DNA of 64,000 nt, from NCBI GenBank assembly GCA_963966185.1, contig CAWZYM010000146.1, positions 35,001-99,000 of the forward strand, in the 5' to 3' direction. Both the position numbers and the translations under genes were made by a program. Below are positions 1-18,766 of the stretch, in pieces (position 1 is the stretch's first letter; each line of letters begins with the position of its first letter). Below the pieces are notes generated by a model. It was not told the DNA's origin. It worked only from the letters and a program-made list of their open reading frames with translations, and searched no databases. Origin of the DNA: Rhabditoides inermis. Its lineage: Eukaryota; Nematoda; Chromadorea; Rhabditida; Rhabditidae.

Positions 1-2246
1 GCAAATCAGTTGTGTTCATCAAGTGTTGTAATTGTAATGTTCACCATTTCACACGGCGGATGGACGACTCCTCTCTCTACTACACCCCCCATCGCACACT
101 CGCAATTCAGCCACTGAAACAAACGAGATATGTATATTTTAAGTATAATCGATTTCAGTATTCAGAATACTCAAACAGTTTCATTCACTACAGCACATGC
201 GACTTGAAGGAGACCATATTTCAGCAATTGTGCGGATACATAAACATGATACGTTTCATAGATAGAATACATATTTTGTGCACTCCCTGTCCACAATATG
301 ACCAGTTCTTTCGTACCGTATCACTTTCTCTATCGTAGCTCTCGCAGCCTGCGTGACAGGGGGAGAAGAAGTTCGTGCCGTCGAAGTTCACCTAAACGGT
401 TACACAGTTATTCATTCAACTTCACAAGGCGCACGTTTTGGTATTCTCACTGTCAGCATCTTTCACTGTCAGATGTCTTTTAATTTATTACTCTAGATTG
501 TTTTCATGTTCTTCTCACTTTGTTGTTCTTTTCTTTACTTTTTACTCTCTAAATCGTTACTGTTTCTTTTTTCCAAGACTGCTCTGACCGGATCGAATCT
601 GGTGACACTCTGGCAGTGGCAGGCGGCAGCGCAGTCGTCTTGGTGGTACGCATCGTAGAACGACCATCTGCAAGAAGGCGTCACTCCGTGGATTCTCACA
701 TTTTATCCCTTTACTCATTTTCATCATAACACTAACCATAGTGTGAAAAGAGATGCGTTAAGACGAAGTAAAGAGATAAAAAATACTTACAATGGGGGAT
801 GACAGAAGAAATAGAGTGCACCTACTTTTGGGACACCTCCTGATAATGGAGGCCGTTGACTCGCGGTTGCTCGCAGCCCACGGACAGCCCGATGAGATAA
901 GTGACAACGATGAGACACCACGAGAGGGCAAGACACAACATGGCTCTGCAACGAACCGACATCTACTTCACTATGTGGTTGCTACAAGCTACATTCCATG
1001 ATTTTCATGGAAATGGAAAAGAAAGAGACGAAAGAAGTAAGCGTTCACACTGACCGTCGGGGCGAGATATTCCAGTGTGTGAGAATCCATCCTCCAAGCG
1101 CCGTCGAAACTGCGATCGAACCAACCGAGATGATGCCTGCGATGCGTTTATATACGTTTACGTTCGCTTTCTCAGTTAAGTACACATTTGTGATAAGTTT
1201 AAGTTGCATTATGTACATGACCTGCAAAACTTTCCGTGGGAAGCTGCGATTCACATTCCGTGATTCAAGCGAACAAACAAACAATATATTTCTGAGAATG
1301 TCAAATGTAACATTTGTGGTTTGTCAATCGAATAGGTGTGTTTTGTTAGTCCGTTTCATCTAAAAACAGCATTATCACAGTTCAGTCGATTCGACAATCG
1401 AAGGAAATGTTATACGATACAACGAGACATACGTTTCACCACATAAGCAACACTTATTTCAGTTATCAATAATGGGTCACCAGAGACACAAATCAATCAT
1501 TTCATACACCGAGAAATACCTGATATTATTGTTTCTATTTTTATAATTGACTGACCAGAGTAGAAGTCAGCGGCGCTGGCGCTCCGTCCATACTGCGTCT
1601 CGATGTATTTGGGTAGATAGGTGGAGTAGCCACCTGAATCGCTCATTTTATTTGCTCCATCGATAATTCTCACGGTTCGGATAATTGCACAGCGCGCCCA
1701 AAAAATATCGCGCTCAACCGCTTGCTGGTAAATTTGGCGCGTCGCGTGTTCGCGGAGCGGCTGCGCGCCCGCCGCTGTCGACTGTGCAACTATCCGGGCC
1801 GTGATTCTCAATCGAGCGGCTCTTTACCGACAGACCTGTCATTCCTGCACCCACCAATGAGATAGCTGCCGAACATCCATGCCACCACCATCGACACGAA
1901 CACCGGATTGGAGACCAGATCGTAGACGACGAGTGGGAATTCTGCAATCGATGTTTCATCTACCTTCTCGTACTACACACTTTCGTCAACACACAAAAAT
2001 CAATATTCGATCGATAATTTGTAAAAAAAAATCTCCCACGCCACCTCCAGGCTACGCACTTATTTGTTGCATTGATTTTTTCATAATATTTTTGTGTGTG
2101 GAATAGTGTGAACTGTAATAAATTATTATTATAGTCGATCGATATGCCCACCCTTGCACTGCGCCACGAACTTCTCCCATGCTGTTCTGGTGTCGTGGAA
2201 TTCCGCGGGTGGCAGGTGCGGCTTGTGATCCTACACAAATCGATAA

Positions 2247-2321
<75 letters not shown>

Positions 2322-3606
2322 CACCACTGTTTAATATTCGACTAGCGACTGCCTACTTGTATGCCCTATCCACAAAAATGTCTTTATGTATTATAAAACA
2401 CGAGATGTGCGATATCGCGATATGTATGTAATGTACTTACGTTTCAACTCGCAGTATCCGCGTACTACGTTAAATAAATGTATATCACTTATATCATATG
2501 CATCAAATCGTGAGAGAATCGAATAACAATAGAAGCGTAGCTCATCTATGAGATGATGATATGTTTCGCTGTAATCCGTTTTTTCTTCTCGCTCAGATTG
2601 TATTGGTTCTTGTCTGTTCATTATTGTTTTTTATTCACGTGTTATTAATCAACCGTACAAATTATTTTTATGATGGTAAAGGAACACTATAAAACTGTGA
2701 AAATCGATAGTCGATAATCAATCGATACCTGATTGAGGGGCTGCATCTCGTGTTCGGGGTACTTGTAGCTGCGCGGGAAAAGGAAGAAGAGAGGGGCGGA
2801 GAGAAAATAGAGGAACTGGAAGTAAACAAGTAAACAAACAAACAAGTAAACAAACAAGTAAACAACGCACCCCGCATATGATGAAGCCCAGCCACCATGC
2901 TCCCACCCACTCGTCCGAGTTGATGGAAATGTGAGCGGGGGCTGCAATACGGACACTAGATCCCAGATTGTCATACTCAACACGCAAGATTGCTGTCTTG
3001 CAGGGTACAGAGAGCATTCCTACGTTCGTGTTGTGTGCGATCCAATAGCAATATGTACTTGCAGTTACAAAGGTTGAAGGGAAAGATAAACATGTATTAT
3101 AAGAGTATGCACACCTACCGTCACCAAGTGTGGTGTAGACCCGTGTGAGCCCGGAGGAGAGAGCGAATCCGAGGGCTGGGCCGAATGCATACATGGAGGT
3201 GAGCAGGCCTGCAACCACACGATTCATTAGTTACTTTTATAGAAACACGTGGAATTCAATAACGTTAAAAAAACGGATTGAGTATTCAGTCTGTCTCGGA
3301 GTGTCTCCTCCCGCTCACGAGAGCAGTCAGAAAGAGGAAGACGATCATAGAGCATAGAGCAGGAGAAAGCGTTAGGTAGTAAGTAGTAAGTCACCCCTGT
3401 AAGTGAGACGAACACAGGAAAGAGGCTATTGCTCGACGTACCCAGGAGGAAGGGCGACTGTCGTCTGTCGGCCACGTTGCTGTCGATGTACACATAGGCG
3501 AGAGTGTTGAAGGGAGCTGCGCACACGCCAGCCAAGACCTGGCCCAGAGAGAGCAGCACGTAGGCCAGCTGAAGGGAGCCATGATCTCATCTCTCTCTCT
3601 CTCTCT

Positions 3607-3648
<42 letters not shown>

Positions 3649-4367
3649 TTCTCTCTTTCTCTCTTTCTCTCTTCTCTCTCTTTCTCTCTTTCTCTCTTTC
3701 TCTCTTTCTCGACTGACCGTATGCTCCTCATGTTCCTCCCTGCAGTGATCTTCGGACATGTGGTTGGAGCGCCAGCTGTCACAGCGAGACTCCGACACGT
3801 AAAGGTCCTGCACAGATGTCACTATGTCCCTTTCACTCTGCTCCTGTCACTGTCACCCTGTCACTGTCACCCTGTCACTGTCACCCTGTCACTGTCACCC
3901 ACCCTGTCACTCTGTAGCTCCACCAGGTCGTGTGTCGCGGTTCCAAAGAGGAGGACGGGGAGTGAGAGGAGGAGCATGGAGACAGCAGAGAGAAGAACAC
4001 CTAGTACAGTTATATCATGTATTCCATGTTTTCTCCTCTTTCATTTCTTCTTTTCTATATCTATATGTGATATGACAGAACCACCTCCTACCAGGGTGGA
4101 GAAGTGTGAGTAATGTTTACCGCGATTTCTGGTCCGCTGTATTTCTTCTCACTCAACACAAACATTCGCTCACCGACTCCGGTGATCCTCGGTAAGTGAG
4201 CATGCGCTGCGAAGTATCCAATCACAAGGATGGACACTGTGTGGCCAATGTCATACAGAGACAGCAAAAGACCCGACTTCTCACTGAAAACACAATCAGA
4301 TACACAATCAAGTCGAATCACCAAGTAGAACGTTGTCACGACAATGCTTTAGGAATGCGGCCACAGA

Positions 4368-4413
<46 letters not shown>

Positions 4414-4961
4414 CTGGATATTCCGAACCGTCTCTCTAGTGTGGTGAGCATACCGACCGTGTATCCGAGGTATGTGCCCTGCAATTCGAATATTTGAGTT
4501 TTGTTTACCATTTTCAGGATTTGGTCTTCGTCAACTTTAGGTTCTTGTTCTTTTCATAGGCAACACTTTTTTCGAACAAGGTTGAATCATTTTCACGAAA
4601 TACTAATCTTGTTATTTGTGAGAAAAAACCGGTTCAGGACCGAATTTGATAAATCATTGATCGCTCATTCAGTTTGTAGGTAGATCGAGTTCGAGTAAAA
4701 ATGATTCATTCGCGTTGCGAAGAGAGTGGTGGTGACTCATATCTATCTCATGCAAGGCTATGCGTAAACAGACTCTTACTTACTTCACTTGTTGTGAAAA
4801 ACATTGTGGAAAAGTGTTCACGAAACTGGTAGTAATGGTTAATTAATATGAATTCAGACCTGTACTGCGACGACTATGATCATGAGTACGACAAAGTGTG
4901 TGACGGAGAGCCGCGGGGGCTTGCGAGTCGGGAGAGGAATCGAGTCCATCACTGCAAGCAT
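1..4961 (-). CDS. OATP/SLCO-family organic anion transporter, C-terminal end cut off by the window
   Basis: Multi-exon gene encoding a 12-TM solute carrier of the organic anion transporting polypeptide family, which moves amphipathic anions across the plasma membrane. Exons in gene order: 4961-4860 (start MLAVMDSIPL; the ATG overlaps a possible acceptor, so the start is uncertain), 4478-4414 (GMLTTLERRFGIS), 4283-4174 (SGLLLSLYDIGHTVSIL), 4000-3911, about 3820-3721, 3570-3443 (GQVLAGVCAAPFNTLAYVYI), 3207-3121 (FGPALGFALSS), 2943-2877 (WVGAWWLGF, a family signature), 2768-2729, 2230-2150, 1948-1857 (NPVFVSMVVAWMFGSYLIG), about 1634-1558 (GYSTYLPKYIETQYG), about 1131-1048, 950-795, 665-580 and 404-330. 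The 665-580 and 404-330 exons form the extracellular Kazal-like loop, including DDCAAACHC and FFSPCHAGC. The exon from 108 leftwards has NCECAMGG. The last membrane segments lie off the left edge. Family assignment is firm; the orthologue is not resolved. Confidence 0.88.
2251..2318. repeat. (AT)n microsatellite
   Basis: An uninterrupted AT dinucleotide run of 68 bp inside an intron of the OATP gene, just upstream (gene sense) of the exon at 2230. It creates spurious Ile-Tyr open frames on both strands. Confidence 0.97.
2446..2494 (+). repeat. dispersed repeat, related to 33950-33997
   Basis: About 48 bp, centred on ATCCGCGTACTACGTTA, is nearly identical to 33950-33997 in the same orientation. 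The second copy follows a non-LTR retrotransposon C-terminal fragment, so both may be pieces of that element's 3' untranslated tail. This copy sits in an OATP intron. Confidence 0.7.
3590..3712. repeat. (CT)n/(CTTT)n microsatellite
   Basis: A pyrimidine-only tract with interspersed TTT units in an OATP intron. Similar CT/GA tracts recur at 4373-4408, 5829-5862, 6867-6953, 7390-7530, 11529-11573, 12031-12097, 15170-15226, 15761-15805, 17361-17390, 27173-27206, 40120-40190, 52801-52848, 54490-54532 and 55060-55110. Most lie in introns or just upstream of genes. Confidence 0.95.
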
Positions 4962-5822
4962 ACAACATCAAACACATTGCAAACAACAGTATGATTTAGA
5001 GAAGCACATTCGACAATCAACTGGATGTGACCGAGTGGCGCGATGATGAACGATACTTCTTATGCTGGATACGTTTCACCTCAATTCATTCGAGACTTTT
5101 TTCTGCAATCTTTCAAAGTTGTGGTTGAGAGCATAAACTGAGCGTTACTGAGAGGAACGAGTATAGAATAGAAGAGACTCTTTCTGTGTCAGTGCAATGA
5201 ATCATCCCACCTCTTCTTCCATACAAAATCGCGCAAATACGACGTGCGAAACACACATACAGAGATAGCGAGAAAGAGAGAGGCAGAGGGGAGAATATGG
5301 CGACTAGAGAAATGAGAGAGTGTTTGATTAGTAGAGGGCCAGAGAGTGGATCACTATTGCAAAAGGGCAGGCAATATGCAATATAGAGCAATAGCCATCA
5401 AACCACATGTGCACAAGCCGAGATTGAAAGAGAGAGGGAGAGAGAGGGGGGAGAGAGGGTAAGGGGGAGAGAGATGGCGATAACATTTTGAGCAAACAAG
5501 TCAGTCTGTCGAAGCGAGAGCGTTGTCCAAAAATTCTCCGCAGTTTGAATGTACGAAACAAACTCGCAATCAAATCGCTCCGCTTTCACAGAGTAATGGA
5601 GAGTGACACAACGTTAGCGATCAGCTGGCGTTATCAGTTATCAGCATTCCAACATTGAAATCGATACGTCACATAATAAAGATACGAGACTGTGTCTGTC
5701 ACAGACGATTTCGAAAAGTGACACATCACTAAACTAACACGATAGAAAAGTATTGCGAGAAAATGAAACACCTCCAGGAGAGTCAGAGAGTGACCTAGGT
5801 AGCCAGTGACAGCGATCTCTAT

Positions 5823-5866
<44 letters not shown>

Positions 5867-6696
5867 ACTAATCGATGCGCACGCTCGCGTCACAACAACA
5901 GTAACAAGGTCATCCATGCAATAAAGTAGTCTCGGAGGTGGGTGGAATCTAGCAAGATGTCTTTTTGTCTTTGTTTCACACGCGTCCGATACGTTTCGAA
6001 ATCTCACTACTCATCTCCCTGTTAGCAACAAGATTGTCACAGTGAATTTGTGTTTTTTAACCAAAATACGTTTCAGAAGTCTGATGTAAGAAGTGAGTTG
6101 AGTAATCACTAATCACAAAAGGTTCTGAAAACTAGTTGTGTTTGTTGGAAAACCTCTCTGGAACTGAGATGGAATACATTCATAGTATAACCATGCTACA
6201 ACCATGTTAGTCACAAATTCACAAATAAAATAGAAACGGTCCTCACCGCGATCTCTCCGAAAAAATGAGCATATCATCTCACTACAAACATAATTATAAG
6301 TATGTGATTGTAAATGTACAAATAAATTCTTTTCTCACTCAGTGATGTGAAACAGTGAAGTCTTTAAAAAAAGTGATGATTTTTGATAAAGATATTTGAA
6401 ACAAACAAATGAACAATAAAGTTATCATCGAGACATCACAAATTTAAATACCTGACCTTGTCATTTAAGCAGTTGAAAATTATTTATCATCAATTGGAAG
6501 AAACGATCAATTTAAAATCGCGAGATAGAGTAGAATACATGTTGGCACCGGCGCGTCACACAAAACACAAAAGCAGATCATTGTCATAAGCTCGGAGAGG
6601 AATCGCTTTCCAGCAGCTGAGAGTGAAAGAAAAGGAGGAGATATGTATAGCGTCGATATGTCAATAAAGACTGATGATGTACGATGTTATCAAGGT
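4962..6696. other. intergenic region between the OATP 5' end and the pag-3 3' end
   Basis: About 1.7 kb, AT-leaning, with a CT microsatellite at 5829-5862 and purine-rich stretches around 5260-5470. No open frame with protein-like composition was seen on either strand. It must contain the OATP promoter (right-hand end of a minus gene) and the pag-3 3' untranslated region. Two exact copies of the ATACGTTTCA motif described in the findings lie at 5069 and 6066. Confidence 0.6.
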
Positions 6697-11669
<4,973 letters not shown>

Positions 11670-14600
11670 CTCTGAAAGTAGCCGGGAAAATTCTGTGGGG
11701 TATGAACACATACTGTCGTCACGTAGACTTGCAAAATTATGACAGTTCAGGAAGGAACCGAACATTGCTATTGTTTTTGGAACAACCAGGTGAATTCGAC
11801 TAGTGGACGAAAAGAGATTTGTTGGGATGGGGGGAGTCTTGAAAGAGCCGGGATTTAGCCACGGAATGCAAATGAGATTGGGCGAGGAGCCGGGATTGAG
11901 TCTGCAGAGACTACCTGGGTGATGAGAAAGAGAGAGAGAGAGAGCTACCATATTTGGGGATTCGAGGATATCCTATATTCTTATTTACGCAAAGCGGCGT
12001 TGATGGTGAAAGTGTTATGCGGTATTCCGAGGGAGAGAGAGGGGAGAGAGAGAGGGGAGAGAGAGGGGGAGAGAGAGAAAGAGAGAGAGAGAGAGATGGA
12101 GGAAGGATGCAATAACGAGCGACGATCACGGAAAGAGGAGATTTATGGAGACCTGCGACTCTCGCGAGAAGGATTGCATGATGAAAACGATTCCGGAATC
12201 CTCATCCACGTTCTCATCATCACGAGATATCATCCACTATATCACAGTACGCATACTTACAGTAATCTCTACAATAATCCTAATCCGCGCAAATTTCACA
12301 CATTGAATGACTGGATTACTGTAACGTGAAAATCGGAATTGTGAACCGGATATAGGAGATAGTGTGTATGATTGAGTTTGTCTCGCGGGTCGAGAGCGGA
12401 AGAGATAGAGGGGGATGAGATGTATCCCGCACGCCCCGCCCCCCGCGCGCGCTCATTGGTCGCCCACGACGACACGCCCACACCAAATCTGCGGGATGTG
12501 TCGAGTAGCAAAAATTCATGGAATCGGATAGGACAGTGCGCGAGCGTCGCTTCTTTCGAGGAACAATCTGGACAAGGCAGCACATCCATGAATTTAGGAA
12601 ATCTTGTGAATCAGCGCCTGGCCTTTCAGTAGCTGGCACTCCCACCTGTTATCAGGAAATCACGGTTGGCCAGTGCCAGTTATGGGACGCACGGCAGCTG
12701 GATTCCTCCAACAGATTTAGCGATAATTTACGACGAGCGAGACTGGCAAGTGATAAGGGCAGGCAGTGAATACAACGCGACTTTGATTGAGTCTGATCAG
12801 AAACGCACCAAGTGGCATCAAGTACGTTCTGTCACATACGTTTCACATGATATTATTAACACGACCGTGTTTCGGTAACATAATGTCATCTCGTCTATGT
12901 TAAAAATATCTATAAACATATTGAAAACAAACTGTAAACTGTGATTGGTATTCGGAAGCCGCTTGTCTATCTCTTATCAACAGGGGCAATAAATCAAATC
13001 AGTTAATCTCCTCCCATTCCCAACGTTAATACTTTGATAAGGGACGGTTTAGCCAGAAAGAAGAAGCAGACCATTTCAACGCTATTAGCGACACAATAGA
13101 TCTACCGTACCCCGGAACTCGTACCAACTCACTAAATCAGCTGTCTCTCTCCACCCAACAAATCAGCTGTTCGACTATGCAACGATCAGCTGATCTATTG
13201 CCGCAGGGTATCTTCGCTAATTCGCGTGTCAATTACTGCACATACTCTGTGTGGCTGGCTGGCTATGCATATGTATGAGAGAGGCGAGAGCGAGGCGAGA
13301 GAGCGCGGGGAATGGAGAGAGCCAGAGCCGAGTCGCTTCTTTCGCCATTACCCACACACCATGTTACGAATCCAGGTTTCATTTGTCACATATCAGGCAA
13401 TCGCATGGAAAAACGGCCCCTGTGGGGAGACGACCACCCAATCTCCGAGCTGTTTTCTCCCACTTCATATTTCTATACACGGCGGTCGCGGCGAATATTC
13501 AATTGTTCAATTGTCTTCGGCTGCGGCGGATGTCGCCCATCTCAGAGGGGTGTATCTGAGAGTGCGCGCGTCCGCGGTCTACGGTAGGTGGATCATGTTG
13601 CCTGGAGATTCACACGATTTGTGATTCACCCGATTCTCACGTGTCTCTCGCTCACACCTTCTCGCACCTGCCTGGATGCGTGTCGGGTGACATCCGCGAA
13701 TCCAAGTAACTTCCAGCAAACATGGCGCTCTTCTTCGAAACGGCATACCCATGATAGTTTCTTGTGTCAACTTTTCCTGTTGCCGAAAAAGGCTCACTGA
13801 ACCAACCTACGTGCCACAGCCTAATTTGGGTAGACATATACGTATTTACGTGAGCTCCATTGATGTAACCAGAGACCGGTCCTCTGATTTCGAGTGCCTT
13901 TCCATAGGGTGAGCGTATCTCAGGTATCCTGATTGCCTCCACTCCATTTGCTTGATTGCTCGGTATAAGGATTTGAGGGAACACTCGATATCACCCGCCC
14001 AAATCGTGTGCGTATTGTTACAATAACAGGTGGAGGGGAGTCCCGCATTTGCATTTTATCACTCCGTCCTTCCGCCTCTTCCCGCCTGCAGCACCACCGG
14101 CTGTCGATAGGTCTGGCGGAACATAATATTCGGGGGCTCGTCCGACCGAGAATATGACTCTCTTTGCCCAATCTGCTAGCGCATTCAAAAACCCATAAAA
14201 GGCGCGGGGATGGTGCGGGGAGGTAATCCAGAGAGAAGATTGCAAGCTTTATGCCCTAGGGGATACGGTAGAAGAGAGTGAAAACACTGCACTTGATTTT
14301 TCACACTTGTTTTTTTACTCTAAACTCTCAGGTACGGAATTACAATTCTATTCTGCAATGCACTCAGAGAAAGGAGAAATCGTTTGGACTTCACAAATGG
14401 TATGTATGCACATTCACACAACACATGTTCTTCTAACAAACCTTTCCGAAACGTTTTCACCCCAGTCACCTTGGAGGCGGTGCGCTCAAAGCCCCGCACT
14501 TGAAAGGTAATCTTGAAAGGCGAGAGAGAGGTGTATTTGAGACAATCGAACGAGACAATGCGATCTTCTTGACTCTCGGTGACCGCAATTACCGTAATCA

Positions 14601-15188
14601 AACAGGAACACGCCTGCGCCCTCTCCTTACTCCCCGCTCTCTCGCAGCTGTCTGCCTCGCCGCGGGTGGTCCCGTCCACCCGACACCTTGTTGAAGGACG
14701 AGAAGAGAAGAGACTGGCTGCAATTGATGAGAGATCAATCGAGCCGCCACAGGAGAGTCTATTTACAGACACCGGACAGATTGTCGCGTCTTCTACAACA
14801 GATCGAATGACCGGCGACTACTGTAGGCAGTGTAGGCGCTCTCTCCTCCCCCAACTCTCAAGGCGGCTAGATTTTTACGATTATGCAGATTTGGGCGGAC
14901 GGATTGCGTGATAATGTGCGTCCGGGGAGTGCTTTTCGGAATGCGAGACGAATTGAGAATCTCCAGACGCACTTTTTGTCGACAGCACACAATCAAAACT
15001 GGCCAAAGAGTGCTATGACTACTGCATGCTAATTCCGAACACAACATTTCTCTCATTCGCATTCACTCTCCTCCTTCCGTCGGAATTTGATTCCAAGACA
15101 ATGGGTGGTGTCAATCCATCATCCCGCTTACAGTATCCATAATCAGGAGACAAATCCTATTAGTCGCCTCTCTCTCTTTCTCTCTCTT

Positions 15189-15231
<43 letters not shown>

Positions 15232-15756
15232 CACACCAAGACTCCCGTATGTCATTACGACTCGGAGGCGCGGGCGCGAATTTTGCATAATTCGTCTTGC
15301 ATTGTGTGAGGTTGATTCGATTGAGGAGACACGACGGGGGTAATACACCCTTGCCGAACCCTGCCTGATACACTCCACTCTCACACTCCAATCATCCGGG
15401 GGCAGATTCGATCCGCCGGTCCCGCGGGGATTGCCTCCGGGATACGGTAGGCGGATTGCAATTGCGGAGAGGTGTGCGGAAATCCCCAACCTCCTACCGT
15501 AGCCCGCAATCTAAATGCAAATCATATAGCCGCCGTCGTATCATGGACTATTTACGCAGTGAATTTTGTCGCATGTACGAGAATGCAGAGAGGTTGAAGG
15601 GAAGAAAGAAGAGAACGAGGGAAAGAAGGATATGCCATGTTTCGAATCCGTCGGAATCTGATTTCACGGTTTTATGACCCGGATATGGAGTGTCTGTTGC
15701 TTGTTTTACACGCCATATGGAGTCATTTCTGAGACTCGTAATACGTGTCCTCTGTC

Positions 15757-15808
<52 letters not shown>

Positions 15809-16497
15809 ATATTGCGGGAAGAGCAATTGCAGAGTCATATCCCGCTGCCGCGACTGGAACCCCGAAATTGCTTTATGCTTTGCCCTTTGTGTGTCACTAG
15901 ATTGGTTTCACGGGTTCATCTTCTTCAGGTCAAAAGGGAACCAACTGCTGCAACCCACATAATCTGATTGCAGTGTAGTTATGTTACGAACTAATCTTCT
16001 GACTGAGTGAGTTTCAGGTTTCAAAAGGACCAACCTGGTTTTAAAAGGACCTTACCATAATGAGAGAAGGTTGTTTCACTCCGATTTCAAATCTTACCAC
16101 TTCATGATTGAATAGGAGAACAAACCACCACAAAGGGACCACTTGTGATTGCTGCTGTCTGTCGGCGAGAGTAAATTACAGTATTACCTCACTGTCTCAC
16201 CCAGCATGAACCCTCTCCCCCCCTCTCTCCTTGTATCTTCTCCATAATTGCACGTTGCCCCCTGTACTGATCGGTCATCCTCGCGTATCCTATTTCCATC
16301 CTCTTCCTCCACCTATCTGCCCCCCCCCCTCCTCCAGACTGTAGCTGATTACCGTAATCCACACACGACAGTATTTGTTCATAATTTATAATCATATACA
16401 AAGATCGCAGAGTGCGCGATTGAGCAATTTGTGGGTTGCAGACAACACTGGAAAGAGATCGAAGGACCAGCTATGGAGAGAGGGGGAGGGAGAGATG

Positions 16498-16547
<50 letters not shown>

Positions 16548-16602
16548 CACAGAAGAGGAACTGTGAGGCGGTCGGCTGATTGACTGCCTCACACACGAGT
16601 GC
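11670..16602. other. long non-coding region upstream of pag-3
   Basis: About 4.9 kb between the pag-3 start and the 3' end of the next minus-strand gene. Open frames of up to about 150 codons occur but lack protein-like composition and follow microsatellites. It contains CT/GA runs (12031-12097, 15170-15226, 15761-15805, 16501-16543), a CAGCTG-rich patch at 13138-13195, and many TACCGTA/TACGGTA heptamers (13103, 13580, 14264, 15443, 15495). Being directly 5' of a developmental regulator, it probably holds pag-3 enhancers; that is inference. Confidence 0.55.
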
Positions 16603-16734
16603 CTAGTGAAAGAGCGCGAGTAGTGCGAGAAGGGAGAGGGACGCTATGGTGGCCGAGTGGTTGTTTCGCATCCGACGCGCAGACTGACGACCCTGCTTCT
16701 GCCAGCCTGACACACCCTGCAGAGAGAAGTATAC

Positions 16735-16795
<61 letters not shown>

Positions 16796-16799
16796 TAGA

Positions 16800-16837
<38 letters not shown>

Positions 16838-17357
16838 CGGAGGGAGAGGGGGGGGCTCACTTTCTGTTCCATCCAGTCCTGGCACATTTCTGGCGGGTCT
16901 TTGTGGTTGCGCGCGGCTGAGAGAAGGTCGAGCAGGGCACTGTAATACGACCAGTGGTTGTCTGACTGAACAACATGATTGATTCGATACATTAAAACTC
17001 ACTGCGCCGTTGTCTTGGCCAGTTTGACGACAAATCGACCGGCGTTGATCCCACAGAACTCGTAGTTCTGCCCGACAAAGCAGCGATCGTAGGACAGGGT
17101 GGCACTGCAAGGTCGTATCTACACTGTATTCCTCTGTTCCTTGACCGTACAGTGGATTTTAGAGTACTCTGTTTCACAAGGAACACATGGTACTGCAAAG
17201 GACATGCTGTGCTTACTTGTACTACAGTTGTTAGTATATTAGACAGGTGAAGAAAAGGAATCAAACTTTTCTCACCCGCACATCTCGTCCATTCCCTCTT
17301 CGAGACGCTCCACCCCATTCTCCATCACTCGCTGCACCTGAAAGAGAAGAGGTATGC

Positions 17358-17393
<36 letters not shown>

Positions 17394-18766
17394 TTCTTAT
17401 ATCTGTCTAACTTCCTTTTCTTTTCTTGTTTAGCTTCCCTCTCACACAAATCAGTTCCAAATAATGAAAATTGAAACATTGACAGAAAGAAAGGAATAGA
17501 GGGAAAAGAAACAGAGGTCATAGCTCTCCCTGTACAGATGAGAAAACAGTAAGAAAAGATGAAGAAAATGAAGCCGAATATGGGATGCGGCCTCCTACCT
17601 ACCGTCTGCTGTAGCTCGATGGCTCTGCCGGCACACGCCACTGTCATCTGCCGACCGTAGTCACTCCAACAAGGAACCACCAGCGAACGGAACTCTGCAA
17701 ATGCAAGATTGTGTCAGTTGCAACGTTAACTCATTCTCAACAGGCACACGACATCATTTGAATGTAGAAATCACGGATCACGGTGAATTTGAAACACTTC
17801 TTCTTTTCGAGTCGAGTAACAAAACTCTTCCCATTTTGTCTAGACTGCATGAAGCGTGCTCCAGCTATACTCTTTCCAATCACGCCCGTCCCTAGCCGTT
17901 TGACTTCACTCGCGGCGGCAGAAGAGTGGGAATGAGAGAGAGAAGAGATCCGCTCATCTCCCCCCTCCCTCCCCTCCCGCACACATAACACCGCATCAAT
18001 CGTGCGGGGCCTGCCATCGCGAGAGTGAAAAAGAGAGAGAGGGGAGAAGGAGAGAGAGAGGAGTGGTGGTGTAAGGGAGGGCTTGACGCAGTTCGGTTCG
18101 AAAGAACATCATGGTAGCTCTGCAGGTGGCTGGAGATAGGGGGCGGGGGAGGAGAGTGCTGTTTTGATAGACGCGCAACTCATCGCAAGGCGTGACGATT
18201 CGAGAATACCCCTTTGAAACAATTGACAGGGGGATCGGGTGTCCTCACACAACGACACATTCAAAGCAGAGAGTGTAACACAAAACAATCGGCCTACTCT
18301 CAGCAGTCGCGAACACAAATTCCGATACACTAATGACTCACCTGTGTACGGACAATGGTACAAGGTCAGAAGTCGCATGTTGGTCTTACTTACCCGTATC
18401 ATTGTGTAGATCGTCGCAGATGACGTTCCAGGCAGTCTGTCCCGACTCCAGAATCCGCCGGGCCGGACCGTGTGGACACCGCGAGAGACAGCGGCGGTAG
18501 TGCGAGTTGTGTCTATAGAGAAATGAAGACTTCTTGAAGACTCGCATACACCCACCGACACACTCGCAGCATCTTCTCCGACAGTTTGTCCCACTTTGTG
18601 CTCGATTCGAGGAGTGACTGGAAGAGGGGTACGGTAGAGAGAATAAGAGGGAGAGAGATAGAGAGAATGAGAGAGAATGAGAGAGATAGCGGACCTGCAG
18701 CGGTGTTACCATATCGACTGTCCACTCATTTGCCGAATCTTGCATCTCCTGTTGCATGTGATTCAT
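16603..18766 (-). CDS. putative secreted, GPI-anchored cysteine-containing protein, function unknown
   Basis: Seven to eight exons with consistent splice sites. In gene order: about 18766-18696 ([12 protein letters not shown]), 18617-18556 ([20 protein letters not shown]), 18507-18398 ([20 protein letters not shown]), 17694-17604 ([19 protein letters not shown]), 17340-17276 ([17 protein letters not shown]), 17106-16998 ([20 protein letters not shown]), 16979-16859 ([20 protein letters not shown]), 16721-16603. The last exon ends in a short hydrophobic tail ([16 protein letters not shown]) directly before the stop, as expected of a GPI-attachment signal. Spaced single cysteines suggest an extracellular helical, disulphide-bonded fold, of the general kind seen in nematode secreted domains such as CPG4 or DUF19. 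I cannot assign a family. The signal-peptide exon was not located; it should lie between 18.8 and 19.6 kb. Confidence 0.62.
16738..16834. repeat. (GA)n microsatellite
   Basis: About 95 bp of GA, slightly interrupted, filling most of the last intron of the GPI-anchored protein gene. In gene sense it is an extended polypyrimidine tract before the final exon. Confidence 0.95.

Noticed and set aside
3391..3822. Arg-Glu and Leu-Ser dipeptide-repeat open frames here and at many other sites
   Set aside because: They are translations of (CT/GA)n microsatellites without a gene context.
13226..14911. Several open frames of 100-150 codons upstream of pag-3
   Set aside because: No splice-linked neighbours, no conserved motifs and no codon bias, and overlapping frames on both strands are equally open.
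16645..16700. tRNA-like string GGTGGCCGAGTGGTTG
   Set aside because: It lies in the coding sequence of the last exon of the GPI-anchored protein, has no B-box, and cannot fold.
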